Counted from the stretch's first letter, positions 49,084 through 58,017 are shown. The stretch is DNA of 64,000 nucleotides from DATATB01 sp036268995 (GCA_036268995.1 DATATB010000098.1:1-64000), one strand, 5' to 3'. Numbers and translations are program-made. Notes: a model not told the origin generated them from the letters alone.

Positions 49084-49989
49084 ATGAGTTGGTGGCAATA
49101 CAAGGAATATGTCGGCGTCGGCCAACGACGTGCCAAGGCGGCGCGAAAGGCGAAGTCGCTGGAGAAGGCCGGCCGCAAAACCTCGCCCGTGGTCATCGTC
49201 GGCAGCCGCATCGCCGCCACCTATTGGGGCCGCGCCTGGTGCGACCATCTCGAATCGTACAGCGACTACAGCAACCGCCTCCCCCGCGGACGCACCTATG
49301 TCCGCAACGGGTCGGTCATCGATCTGCAAATCAAGCCCGGCCAGGTCACCGCCCTGGTCAACGGATCGGATATTTACACCATCGAGATTGAGATCACGCC
49401 GTTGGCCAAGGCCCTCTGGCAGCAGATCAAGGCGAGCTGTGCCGGCCGCATCGGGTCGCTCGTCGAACTGCTCCAAGGCAAGCTGGCCGACGATGTGATG
49501 CAAGTGGTCGCCGACCGCGAGCAGGGCCTGTTTCCCAAGTCGCGCGAGATTCGCATGGAGTGCTCCTGCCCCGACGGGGCATACCTGTGCAAACACCTAG
49601 CCGCCGTGTTGTACGGCGTGGGCGCTAGACTCGACACGCAGCCCGAACTGCTCTTTGTCCTGCGAAAGGTCGATCATCTCGAACTGATTGACGCGGCCGG
49701 CGAGGCCGCTGTGGTTAAGCCGTCGCGCAGCGGCAAAAAGACCATCGCCGCCGGCGAACTGGCCGACGTATTCGGCATCGAACTGGAGCAGAGCCCCGCG
49801 GACGCGCCGCCGGCACCCGGCAAGCGCGCCAGCCGCAAGCAGGCCGCAACCGACAAGCCACCGGTCACCAAGGAGCCGACTACGCCTAAGGCGAAGCCGG
49901 CGCGCAAAAAGAAGGCCGCCGCTCGGCCTGCCAGCCGGGCCAAACCTACCTCTGCCCGCGGCCGAACCAAAAAACGCTCCCCGCAGTAG
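49084..49989 (+). CDS. SWIM zinc-finger protein
   Basis: 301 residues. The SWIM motif C160-x-C162-x6-C169-x-H171 lies in ECSCPDGAYLCKHLAAVLY. SWIM fingers bind DNA or proteins and, in bacteria, are regularly encoded next to SNF2 helicases, as here. Upstream of it is an alpha/beta domain with YWGRAWCDHLESYSDYSNRL that is conserved in these partners. The C-terminal ~75 residues are Lys/Ala/Pro-rich, disordered and basic (TPKAKPARKKKAAARPA), likely to bind nucleic acid. GGGAGGG precedes the ATG. uvrB follows in the same direction. Confidence 0.92.
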   Translation: MSWWQYKEYVGVGQRRAKAARKAKSLEKAGRKTSPVVIVGSRIAATYWGRAWCDHLESYSDYSNRLPRGRTYVRNGSVIDLQIKPGQVTALVNGSDIYTIEIEITPLAKALWQQIKASCAGRIGSLVELLQGKLADDVMQVVADREQGLFPKSREIRMECSCPDGAYLCKHLAAVLYGVGARLDTQPELLFVLRKVDHLELIDAAGEAAVVKPSRSGKKTIAAGELADVFGIELEQSPADAPPAPGKRASRKQAATDKPPVTKEPTTPKAKPARKKKAAARPASRAKPTSARGRTKKRSPQ

Positions 49990-50023
49990 CGGGCTGCGTT
50001 CAAAGCGGCCGCCTCCCCGGCGG

Positions 50024-50168
50024 TTTGCCCCTTTCCCAATCGGTCGAACTGCGTGAAAATTTGAACACCGGCGCGCGCCGGCACTGTTTCGACCATTCAA
50101 GCGGAGTCCGCAACCTGTGGGATTTGAGTTAGCAAGCCCGTTCCAGCCGGCTGGCGACCAGCCGTCGG
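50024..50168 (+). repeat. Right copy of the uvrB 5' region (direct repeat)
   Basis: This is the native uvrB upstream region and first 17 codons. It is the partner of 46163-46306, the two copies bracketing the SNF2 and SWIM genes. Confidence 0.9.
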
Positions 50169-52195
50169 CCATTGCTGCACTCAATGCGGGTCTGGCCGCC
50201 GAGCGCAAGCACCAGGTGCTGATGGGCGTCACCGGCAGCGGCAAGACGTTCACCATGGCCAACGTCATTCAGCATGCCCAGAAGCCCACACTCGTGCTCT
50301 CGCACAACAAGACGCTGGCCGCCCAGCTCTATAGCGAGTTCAAGGAGTTCTTTCCGCACAACGCGGTGCACTACTTCGTCAGCTATTACGACTACTACCA
50401 GCCGGAAGCCTACATCCCGCAGCGCGACATTTACATCGAGAAGGACGCCTCGATCAACCAAAACATCGACCGCCTGCGGCTGGCCGCCACCAGCGCCCTG
50501 GTCAGCCGCCGCGACGTGATCATCGTCGCCAGCGTGTCGTGCATCTATGGCTTGGGCTCGCCCGAGGATTATCGAGCCATGATGGTCGGCCTGCGCCGTG
50601 GGCAGCAGGTGGATCGCGACGAGGTGCTGCTCAAGCTGGTCGACATTCAGTACGACCGCAACGACATTGAGTTCGCGCGGAGCAAGTTCCGGGTGCGAGG
50701 CGACTCGGTCGAGCTTTGGCCGTCGTACGAAGAATTCGCCGTGCGGATCGAGTTCTTTGGCGACGAGGTGGACCGGCTGTCGATCATCAACCCCACCAGC
50801 GGCGAGACCATTGAGCAGCGCGACGAGCTATTCATTTATCCGGCCAAGCACTTCGTCATGCCCGAAAGCCGCATCATGTCGGCCGTCGACCGCATCAAGC
50901 GCGAGCTGGAAGAGCGGCTGCAAATCTTCCGCGACCAGGGCAAGCTGCTCGAGGCTCAGCGGCTGAATGCCCGCACGCGCTTCGATATCGAGATGATGCT
51001 CGAAGTCGGCTATTGCCCGGGCATCGAAAACTACAGCCGGCCGCTGTCGGGCCGCACGCCGGGATCGACGCCCGACACGCTGTTCGATTATTTTCCCAAG
51101 GATTTCCTGATGTTTGTCGACGAGTCGCATGTGACCGTGCCGCAAATCCGCGGCATGTTCGCCGGCGATTTCAGCCGCAAGAGCACGCTGGTCGAGCACG
51201 GCTTTCGGTTGCCCAGTGCGCTAGACAACCGGCCGCTGAAGTTCGACGAGTGGGTGCAGAAGGTCAAGCAGGTGGTCTTTGTTTCGGCCACGCCGGGACC
51301 GTATGAGCTGGACCAGACGGGCGGCGAAGTGGTTGAGCAGGTGATTCGGCCCACCGGATTGCTGGACCCGGTGATCGAGATCAGCCCGGCCCGTGGGCAG
51401 GTGCCGCATTTGCTCGAGCAGATTCGCGAGCGGGCCGCCGTGAGCGAACGCGTGCTGGTCACCGCGCTGACCAAGCGGTTGGCCGAGGATCTGTCGTACT
51501 TTCTCTGCGAGCAAGGCGTAAAGGCCAAGTGGCTGCACAGCGAGCTCGATGCCTTCGAGCGCGTCGAGTTGCTGCGCGATCTGCGGGCCGGCCACTTTGA
51601 AGCCCTGGTGGGCGTGAACCTGCTGCGCGAAGGCCTCGACCTGCCGGAAGTGTCGATGGTCGCGATCCTCGACGCCGACAAGGAGGGCTTTTTGCGGAGC
51701 GAAACCTCGCTGATGCAGACCATCGGCCGCGCAGCCCGCAACGTGAACGCCAAGGTGATCCTCTACGCCGACAAGATGACCGACAGCATGCAGCGGGCCA
51801 TCGAGGAAACCAGCCGCCGCCGCGCGTTGCAGCAGGAATACAACCGCGAGCACAACATCACGCCCGAGACCATTCGCAAGAGCATCCGCGCCGGCATCGA
51901 GGCCGAGGTGAGTGCCCATGCGAAGGCGAATGCGGCCGTCGGCCGCGGCGACGAAGTGCAGTACATCACCGAAGAGTACTTATCCGAGCTCGAAGCCGAA
52001 ATGCTCGCCGCGGCCGATGCACTGGAGTTCGAGCGGGCCGCCCGCTTGCGTGATCGCATCGAGCAACTGCGCAACTCGCTGGGCAAATCGGTCGACGAAG
52101 TCGAAATCCGCGAATCCTCCGGCGGTGGCCGCCGCGGCGGGGGTAAAGGCCGCGGCAAGGGCGGAGTTCGCGTGCCCAGGCCGAAACGCGGGTAG
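50117..52195 (+). CDS. uvrB: UvrABC excision nuclease subunit B
   Basis: 692 residues. Walker A GVTGSGKT (37-44), the damage-probing beta-hairpin YYDYYQPEAYIPQRDIYIEK, motif II DESH, and motif VI QTIGRAARN are all present. The C-terminal UVR domain (ELEAEMLAAADALEFERAA) binds UvrC. UvrB verifies lesions in nucleotide excision repair. A Gly/Arg/Lys-rich tail (GGGRRGGGKGRGKGG) is added after the UVR domain. The GTG at 50117 gives the standard N-terminus (SPFQPAGDQPSAI). I looked for an SOS box upstream but could not define one; a GC-rich palindrome lies 30-50 bases before the start. Confidence 0.97.
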   Translation: MGFELASPFQPAGDQPSAIAALNAGLAAERKHQVLMGVTGSGKTFTMANVIQHAQKPTLVLSHNKTLAAQLYSEFKEFFPHNAVHYFVSYYDYYQPEAYIPQRDIYIEKDASINQNIDRLRLAATSALVSRRDVIIVASVSCIYGLGSPEDYRAMMVGLRRGQQVDRDEVLLKLVDIQYDRNDIEFARSKFRVRGDSVELWPSYEEFAVRIEFFGDEVDRLSIINPTSGETIEQRDELFIYPAKHFVMPESRIMSAVDRIKRELEERLQIFRDQGKLLEAQRLNARTRFDIEMMLEVGYCPGIENYSRPLSGRTPGSTPDTLFDYFPKDFLMFVDESHVTVPQIRGMFAGDFSRKSTLVEHGFRLPSALDNRPLKFDEWVQKVKQVVFVSATPGPYELDQTGGEVVEQVIRPTGLLDPVIEISPARGQVPHLLEQIRERAAVSERVLVTALTKRLAEDLSYFLCEQGVKAKWLHSELDAFERVELLRDLRAGHFEALVGVNLLREGLDLPEVSMVAILDADKEGFLRSETSLMQTIGRAARNVNAKVILYADKMTDSMQRAIEETSRRRALQQEYNREHNITPETIRKSIRAGIEAEVSAHAKANAAVGRGDEVQYITEEYLSELEAEMLAAADALEFERAARLRDRIEQLRNSLGKSVDEVEIRESSGGGRRGGGKGRGKGGVRVPRPKRG

Positions 52196-52218
52196 CGATT
52201 CCGGATCAGTCACCGTAG

Positions 52219-52299
52219 TCATCCCGCTCCGCCGGGATGAACACACCGCCACTGAACGCAACGCCGATCGTGCTCCAGACGTCTCGACGGAGCGAGACG
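52219..52299. terminator. Two hairpins between uvrB and the Clp-RF2-like gene
   Basis: TCATCCCG-CTCCGC-CGGGATGA (52219-52240) and CGTCTCG-ACGGAG-CGAGACG (52280-52299) are perfect stems in the tail-to-tail gap. Neither has a T-run. They may act as factor-dependent or bidirectional terminators, or be dispersed repeats. Confidence 0.55.
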
Positions 52300-52403
52300 G
52301 CTACGGTGACGCTCGCTGCGGCCAATTCCGTAGGCCCGGCGAGCCGAGCCGGGCTTGTCAAGCGGAGCAATCGGTGCTCCCAGTGCCGCTCGGCTGGCGG
52401 CAC

Positions 52404-55358
52404 CTACGCTGACGTACTGGCGTCCACTGCATGTTGCTCGTCGGCCACGCGCTTGGCGATTAGCGCGTCGAGGAATCCGCCGAGCGAGCCGTTCCATAAG
52501 TCGCGCAGCGAGTTGGTCGAGACGCCGGTGCGCTGGTCCTTGGCCAAGGCCGTTGGCCGCAAGGTGTACTTGCGCACGATCGGTTCGGTGCCGTCGCCCG
52601 AGGGTGCGGCGGCTTGCTCTTTACGGGCGGCCAGGGTGGCTTGCATCCAGTCGCGGCAGGCATCGACGGCCGGCTTGCGGGCCAGCCCGCTCGTGGCTTG
52701 CACGGTTGTAGACGATGGCAGGTGCGTGAGCGTCACCTGCGAGCGGTAGCGGCGGATTTGCTTGCCAGCCCCTTTGACGGCAGTCGTGCGGCATTCGAGG
52801 TCCTCGGCCGGCAAGTCGGCCGAGCCGTCGGACACCGGTAGCACCCGTACGCTGCAAAACACCGATCGCTTGGGTCCTTTTGAGGTCTTGCCATACAGAA
52901 ACTCGTGGATGCCGGCCTCGCCCCGCAGCACACCATACAGCGACACGCCAGTCACGAGCACAGCCAGCTCGCGGGTCGTCTTTTCGTCGGCGAGCAGTTC
53001 GTGCAGCACCGTGGTCTGAAATCCGTGTCGCCGAGCCCAATTGATGTACATCTCGCCCAGCAGGCCAGCCGGATCGTCCTCGGCCGGCTCGTCGTCCACA
53101 CGGGCGATGCACACGATCGCATCGGCGCTGTCCAGCGGGCCTTGGCAGTGTGTGCCGTACTCGACCATCGTCACGTCGCGTTCCACGTCCACCACCTGCT
53201 CGGCCAGTTTGGCCAGCGACGCCTCGGCGCCGTTGACGTTGCGGCAGTGCAAATGCCGCAGCAGCTCATCGACGCGATTTCGCACGCGCTCCACCGCGTC
53301 GCACACCCGCTCGATGCGACTGATTTCGCTGAGCACGTGCCGGGCCGCAGCCCGGTCGTTCCAAAAATCGGCTTGCGTGGCGCGCTGGAGCAGTTCGGCC
53401 TTGTGCTCGGCCAGGCTGTTGGTGCGGCAATGGGCTTCGAGCGCCTCGACGCGCGGGCCGATCGCCACGGCCCGCTCGCGCAGTTGCTCGAGCGTGACCT
53501 TGGTCGTCCGCTGGCGATACGGATGCGCGATGTCCACGCGCACGCTCTGCGGCAACTGCGGCTGCTGATCGACAATCTTCACTTGGATCGCGTCGCCCAC
53601 CGGCTGCAATCGCACGATGCGCGGCGCCGCGGCACCGCCCAGCTTGACCATCTGCCGGGCGATCGGCAATAGCGCCATGCGCTCGACGGCCCGCTTGAGC
53701 GGCCGGGCGCCGTACTGCCGGCTGAAGCCGTGCTTCAGCAGCACGTCGATCACGCCCGGATCGACGTCCACCAGCATTTCGCGGCGCGTAATGCCGCTGC
53801 GCAGCAGCACGCGGCTCAACTCGCGCTGGGCAATGATCCGCATTTGGGCCCGATCCAGCGGCGTGAACTTCACCACTCGGTCGAGCCGGTTGAGAAACTC
53901 GGGCCGGAACTCCTGCTTCAGCCGCAGGCTGATCTGGTCTTCCATGTCCTCTTGCTCGTCGGAGCGAAAGCCAAACGACGTCGGCCGCGCCAGGTCGCTG
54001 CCGATGTTGCTGGTCATGATGATCACGGTCTTAGTGAAATTCGTGACCTGGCCCACCGCGTCGGTCAGCCGGCCGGCATCGAACAATTGCAGGAACAGAT
54101 CGAAGATATTGGCGTGGGCCTTTTCGATCTCGTCGAACAAGATCACCGAGAACGGCTGCTGCCGCACCTTCGAGACGAGGCTGCCGCGCCGCATGGGCGA
54201 CTGGTCGCTGGCCTGCGGGTTGCCGATCAGTTTTTCGAACGACACGTAGTCCTTGAACTCCGACATGTCGTAACGCAGCAGCCGGTCGGAGCTGCCGAAG
54301 ACGAACTCGGCCAGAGCCTTGGCCAGCTCGGTCTTGCCCACGCCCGTGGGACCGACAAACAGCAGCACGCCCATCGGCTTGTGCGGATCGGTCAGCCCGG
54401 CCTTGAGCAGCGTGATCAAGTCCACGACGGTTTCGACCGCTTCGTTCTGGCCGATGATCCGGCTGTCGAAAAACTGCCGCACGTCCTCGAGCCGCAGCGC
54501 TTGCGTGTCATCGAGCAACTGGCCGGGAATGCCGGTGATCTGCGCGAGCGAACGCAGCACGTGCCCGCGGCTGATCTCGCGCCCCGGCTCGGCCCCGTCG
54601 TTGCGGGTGTCGTCGGCTTCGTCGCGCAGCACGCGATCGAGCAGCCGCGCGGCCCGGCCGGGCAACACCTGACCGGGAAAATAATCTTCGCTCAGTTCGA
54701 CCGCTGCATCCAGCGCCATCGGCGACACGACCGGCCGGCCGCGTTCCAGATTCACGCCCTGCCATTGGCCGGTGGTGGACTTCAGGATTTCGAGCGTCTC
54801 GACCGGAGTCGACGCCTCGAGCCGGTGAATCTCGAACAGCTTGCTGAACGTCGGGTCGCTTTCCAGGCCGATGCGATATTGCTCGCTCGTGCACTCGCCG
54901 CACACCAGCAACTCGCCCGACTCGATGAACGGGGCCATGAACGTGCCGACGCTGTCGTTGCTGTGTACCGTGGTGCCGGTCGTGGGCAGGTTGCCGATGT
55001 CGGTGAAATAGAGCACGATGCGGTGAGGAAACTTGGTTTGCTCCACCAGGTTCTTGACTCGCGTCTGCCGCTCGCCCAGCCAGGTGGTGCCGGCCAGCAT
55101 CTGGGCCGAGGCGGTTTCCAGGAAGACGAGCGGCTCGTCCCATTCAGCCGCCTGCCGGGCCAGCTCGTAGATCACGGCCGTCTTGCCCACGCCCGAGGGA
55201 CCCAGCAGCAGGACCGAACCGCGTTGCGGGCCGGCTAGCCGCCGCGCGAGCTGATCAACTTGCGCCTGCCGGCCGAAGGCCCGCACGCGCTGGCGTTCGC
55301 TCGGGTCCTGGAAGAGCACTTTGCCGAAATCGGCCAATGCACGCAGATCGATGTCCAT
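52404..55358 (-). CDS. Clp-type two-ring AAA+ ATPase fused to a degenerate release-factor-2-like module
   Basis: 984 residues. D1 has Walker A GPSGVGKT (53-60); D2 has GPTGVGKT (336-343), Walker B ILFDEIEKAH and the NRLDRVV arginine region. SFGF (461-464) precedes the EFRPEFLNRLD segment just where ClpA and ClpC carry their ClpP-docking tripeptide. No ClpA/C N-domain or ClpB middle coiled coil is present. Residues 620-984 match RF2 end to end: helical domain (TQADFWNDRAAARHVLSEI), YINWARRHGFQTTVL, GIHEFLYGKTS and a C-terminal RKYTL...KDQRTGVSTNSLRD...GSLGGFLDA. The catalytic GGQ is GKQ (865-867) and the stop-codon-reading SPF is lost (KTS). It cannot terminate normally. Probably a ribosome- or tRNA-site-targeted unfoldase. 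Confidence 0.88.
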   Translation of the reverse strand: MDIDLRALADFGKVLFQDPSERQRVRAFGRQAQVDQLARRLAGPQRGSVLLLGPSGVGKTAVIYELARQAAEWDEPLVFLETASAQMLAGTTWLGERQTRVKNLVEQTKFPHRIVLYFTDIGNLPTTGTTVHSNDSVGTFMAPFIESGELLVCGECTSEQYRIGLESDPTFSKLFEIHRLEASTPVETLEILKSTTGQWQGVNLERGRPVVSPMALDAAVELSEDYFPGQVLPGRAARLLDRVLRDEADDTRNDGAEPGREISRGHVLRSLAQITGIPGQLLDDTQALRLEDVRQFFDSRIIGQNEAVETVVDLITLLKAGLTDPHKPMGVLLFVGPTGVGKTELAKALAEFVFGSSDRLLRYDMSEFKDYVSFEKLIGNPQASDQSPMRRGSLVSKVRQQPFSVILFDEIEKAHANIFDLFLQLFDAGRLTDAVGQVTNFTKTVIIMTSNIGSDLARPTSFGFRSDEQEDMEDQISLRLKQEFRPEFLNRLDRVVKFTPLDRAQMRIIAQRELSRVLLRSGITRREMLVDVDPGVIDVLLKHGFSRQYGARPLKRAVERMALLPIARQMVKLGGAAAPRIVRLQPVGDAIQVKIVDQQPQLPQSVRVDIAHPYRQRTTKVTLEQLRERAVAIGPRVEALEAHCRTNSLAEHKAELLQRATQADFWNDRAAARHVLSEISRIERVCDAVERVRNRVDELLRHLHCRNVNGAEASLAKLAEQVVDVERDVTMVEYGTHCQGPLDSADAIVCIARVDDEPAEDDPAGLLGEMYINWARRHGFQTTVLHELLADEKTTRELAVLVTGVSLYGVLRGEAGIHEFLYGKTSKGPKRSVFCSVRVLPVSDGSADLPAEDLECRTTAVKGAGKQIRRYRSQVTLTHLPSSTTVQATSGLARKPAVDACRDWMQATLAARKEQAAAPSGDGTEPIVRKYTLRPTALAKDQRTGVSTNSLRDLWNGSLGGFLDALIAKRVADEQHAVDASTSA

Positions 55359-55489
55359 GGTCGAATCGCCGCGAAGGAAGTTTGCCCAGATAGTTGGCTC
55401 GCCGACTCAGGTCGATTTATCATAAGCAAGCCCTGGCGGCGAATCATCCGCGAATTTTGGGCGCCTTCAACACGGAAAGGCATGCAACG

Positions 55490-56494
55490 ATGGCCAGCAA
55501 GACGGCGGCGACGGTAGCGCTCTGCGACATGGAGAACGGCCAGGAAGGCGATGTGTTTCTGCTGCTGGCCGGCAAGCAGGAACTGACGACCCGCGAGGGC
55601 AAGCCGTATTTCAAAGTCGCCTTTCGCGGGGCCGGCCGCGAGGTGGCCTTTCCCATCTGGCACGATTCCACGTGGGCCGACGCCTGCAAGAATCAGTGGG
55701 TGCAGGGGGCGTTTTATAAAGTCCGGGCCGTCTATCGCGACACCAACTACGGCCCGCAACTGGAAATTCGCAAGATCCGCGAGGTCGTCGACAACGACGC
55801 CCGCGACGGCTTCGACGCCGCGATGTTTCATCCGCGTTCGCGCTACGAGCCGCAAGCCATGTTCGACGAGCTGTCGGCCATCGCCCGGCAAAGAATCGAA
55901 TGCCCGGCGCTGCGCGACCTGGTGCTCGATCTGCTCACACAGCATCGCGAGCCGCTGTTGTCGCTGCCGGCCGCCACGCGCAATCATCATTGCTACCTGG
56001 GCGGATACCTGGAGCACGTGCTCAGCGTGACCAAGACCTGCGTCTACCTGGCCGAGAAGTACGACGATTATTATCCGGATCTCAAGCCCCGCTTGGATCG
56101 CGGTCTGGTTGTGGCCGGGGCCATCTTGCACGACATCGGCAAGCTGCGCGAAATCGAATTGCAAACCGAAGGGGCGGCCTATACCGCGGCCGGCACCCTG
56201 GTGGGCCATATCCTGCAAGGTCGCGACATCGTGCGCGAGGCGGTCGCCGGCCGTGACATTGATCCCGAACTGCTGTTGCGATTGGAGCACATCATCATTT
56301 CGCACCAGCGGCTACCCGAATGGGGTTCGCCCAAGCCGCCGATGACACCCGAGGCCTTGATCGTGCATTACGCCGACGACCTCGACGCTAAATATCACAT
56401 GATGTACATCACCCTGCGCGACGACCCCAACCCCGGCCCCCTCACGTCGAAAAAGAATCAGCTCTACCAGCAGGTCTATCGCGGCGGCGCTTAA
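55490..56494 (+). CDS. YhaM-like 3'-5' exoribonuclease (OB-fold + HD domain)
   Basis: 334 residues. The N-terminal ~110 residues form an OB-fold (EGDVFLLLAGKQELTTREGK...FKVAFRGAGREV) that binds nucleic acid. The HD domain has NHHCYLGGYLEHVLSV, LVVAGAILHDIGKLRE, a late IIISHQRLPEWGSP and HYADDLDAK. This is the YhaM/CBF1 arrangement, which trims short RNA or DNA with Mn2+. GAAAGG precedes the ATG; a longer frame upstream is unsupported. It is divergent from the Clp-RF2-like gene, 131 bases apart, so both could share regulatory signals. Confidence 0.88.
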   Translation: MASKTAATVALCDMENGQEGDVFLLLAGKQELTTREGKPYFKVAFRGAGREVAFPIWHDSTWADACKNQWVQGAFYKVRAVYRDTNYGPQLEIRKIREVVDNDARDGFDAAMFHPRSRYEPQAMFDELSAIARQRIECPALRDLVLDLLTQHREPLLSLPAATRNHHCYLGGYLEHVLSVTKTCVYLAEKYDDYYPDLKPRLDRGLVVAGAILHDIGKLREIELQTEGAAYTAAGTLVGHILQGRDIVREAVAGRDIDPELLLRLEHIIISHQRLPEWGSPKPPMTPEALIVHYADDLDAKYHMMYITLRDDPNPGPLTSKKNQLYQQVYRGGA

Positions 56495-56514
56495 AGCGAG
56501 GGCCACGTCGAAAA

Positions 56515-56557
56515 CCCTTCTCCCTCCGGGAGAAGGTGGCCGAAGGCCGGATGAGGG
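56515..56557. repeat. Dispersed repeat CTTCTCCCTCCGGGAGAAGG + GGCCGAAGGCCGG
   Basis: CTTCTCCC-TCC-GGGAGAAG hairpin followed by TGGCCGAAGGCCGGATGAGG, a repeat seen between genes in many bacteria. It sits in the tail-to-tail gap of the YhaM-like gene and murA. Confidence 0.8.
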
Positions 56558-56585
56558 AACGCCACCATCGACTCGCGGAACACCA

Positions 56586-57914
56586 TCATCCAGCTCGCAG
56601 AGCTCGCCACCGCTCGGCTGAGCGCTCGCGCCGAAGGCTTCTCCCAGCGGGAGAAGGACGTGGAACGCGCGCTACGCTCGCGCCTAGGGCATTAAGCTTC
56701 GCTTCGAGCTGCTCGTAGCCGCGATCGAGATGGGCGACACGGTGGATGCGGGTTTCGCCTGCGGCGGCCAGGCCGGCGAGCACCAGCGCGGCGCTGGCGC
56801 GCAAGTCCGAAGCGACGACATCGGCGCCGATGAGGCGATCGGTGCCGTGAATGCGAATGTCGGCCCCGCGGCGGCTGATCCTCGCGCCCATCCGCCGCAA
56901 CTGCGACACCTGGCTATCGCGCGTGGGAAAGACCAGGTCGCGCACGGAACTGTTGCCGCCGGCCAACGTGAGTACGGCCGTGAATTGCGCCTGCAAATCG
57001 GTGGGAATGCCAGGATACGTTCGGGCCGAGATCTTCAACGGCCGCGGCCGGGCGTTGGCCGCGATTGTCACGCGGTCGGGTGCGATGCTCAACCGGCAGC
57101 CGAGTTCCGCAAGCTGCTCGAGGACAGCCGTCAGATGGTTGCTGTTCAGTCCGACGATTTCGGCCTGACCGCCGCAGATGGCCACGGCCAGCAGCAGCGT
57201 GCCGGCTTCGATTCGGTCGGGAATCACTTGATACGTACCGCCGGCCAGCGCATCGACGCCGGAAACCTCGATCACCGGTGTGCCCAATCCGGCGATGCGT
57301 GCCCCCAGCGATACGAGAAATTTTCCTAGGTCGACGACTTCCGGCTCGGTCGCGGCGGACTGCAGAACGGTTTTGCCGCGGGCCAGCACGGCGGCCATCA
57401 GCACGTTGGCCGTGCCGGTCACGCTCGTGCCGTACGGGCCGGCCAGATCGATTTCGGCTCCGTGCAGGCGGCCGCAACGGGCCAGCACGTGGCCGCGCTC
57501 GATGCGGAGCTGCGCGCCGAGGGCTTCGAGCCCTCGCAAATGAATGTCTACCGGCCTCGGGCCGATGCGGCAGCCACCGGGCAGCGGCACGATGGCCCGG
57601 CGGCGGCGGGCCAGCAGCGGACCGAGCACGCAGAAACTGGCCCGCATGCGGCGAACCAGCCGTTGCGGCGCCCGAAGGGGATGTGAGTCGAGGGTGGCGA
57701 TAGCGACACTGCCATCAAGCTGGCGTTTGACGGCCACGCCCAGGTGGCCCAAGAGCAATGCCAGTGTGTCGACATCGGCGACCTGCGGCACGCGCTGGAG
57801 CCGGACCTCGCCACCGGCCAGCAGCGACGCCGCCATGATCGGCAGGGCGGCGTTTTTCGAGCCGCTCGCCTGCACCGTGCCCGACAGCGGTTTGCCGCCT
57901 TGGATTGTGAACAT
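56586..57914 (-). CDS. murA: UDP-N-acetylglucosamine 1-carboxyvinyltransferase
   Basis: 442 residues of the EPSP-synthase fold. K20-N21 in SGSKNAALP and the catalytic C115 in LPGGCRIGPRPVDIH match the E. coli enzyme's Lys22/Asn23 and Cys115, so it should be fosfomycin-sensitive. MurA transfers enolpyruvate to UDP-GlcNAc, the first committed step of peptidoglycan synthesis, which planctomycetes do make. The conserved fold ends near KLNALGASVARV; the last ~28 residues are Arg/Ser-rich and encoded by a dispersed repeat, so the natural stop was probably lost. prmC lies 103 bases upstream on the same strand. Confidence 0.96.
   Translation of the reverse strand: MFTIQGGKPLSGTVQASGSKNAALPIMAASLLAGGEVRLQRVPQVADVDTLALLLGHLGVAVKRQLDGSVAIATLDSHPLRAPQRLVRRMRASFCVLGPLLARRRRAIVPLPGGCRIGPRPVDIHLRGLEALGAQLRIERGHVLARCGRLHGAEIDLAGPYGTSVTGTANVLMAAVLARGKTVLQSAATEPEVVDLGKFLVSLGARIAGLGTPVIEVSGVDALAGGTYQVIPDRIEAGTLLLAVAICGGQAEIVGLNSNHLTAVLEQLAELGCRLSIAPDRVTIAANARPRPLKISARTYPGIPTDLQAQFTAVLTLAGGNSSVRDLVFPTRDSQVSQLRRMGARISRRGADIRIHGTDRLIGADVVASDLRASAALVLAGLAAAGETRIHRVAHLDRGYEQLEAKLNALGASVARVPRPSPAGRSLRRERSAERWRALRAG
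56638..56657. repeat. Second hairpin of the CTTCTCCC...GGGAGAAG type, inside murA's 3' end
   Basis: CTTCTCCCAGCGGGAGAAGG lies within the last 25 codons of murA and is related to the copy at 56515-56557. It encodes the PSPAGRS part of the MurA tail. Confidence 0.7.
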
Positions 57915-58017
57915 GTTCGTCCGTGAACAAGCCTCCGGTCGCTAACGCTCCCGGCTCGCCGTAGCAAATACGCGAGCGGCCGATTGTATGCCGGGGCGGC
58001 AAAGTGGCCCAAGGCCA

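Noticed and set aside
50000..50116. An SOS (LexA) box upstream of uvrB
   Set aside because: I could not find a palindrome matching known LexA boxes; the only palindrome is GCCGGCGCGCGCCGGC-like, shared with the duplicated copy.
53730..55238. A 502-codon plus-strand frame across the Clp-RF2-like gene
   Set aside because: Shadow of the real minus-strand gene, which has two intact Walker A motifs.
52404..55358. Calling the C-terminal part a functional prfB
   Set aside because: GGQ is GKQ and SPF is missing, so it cannot be the cell's working RF2.
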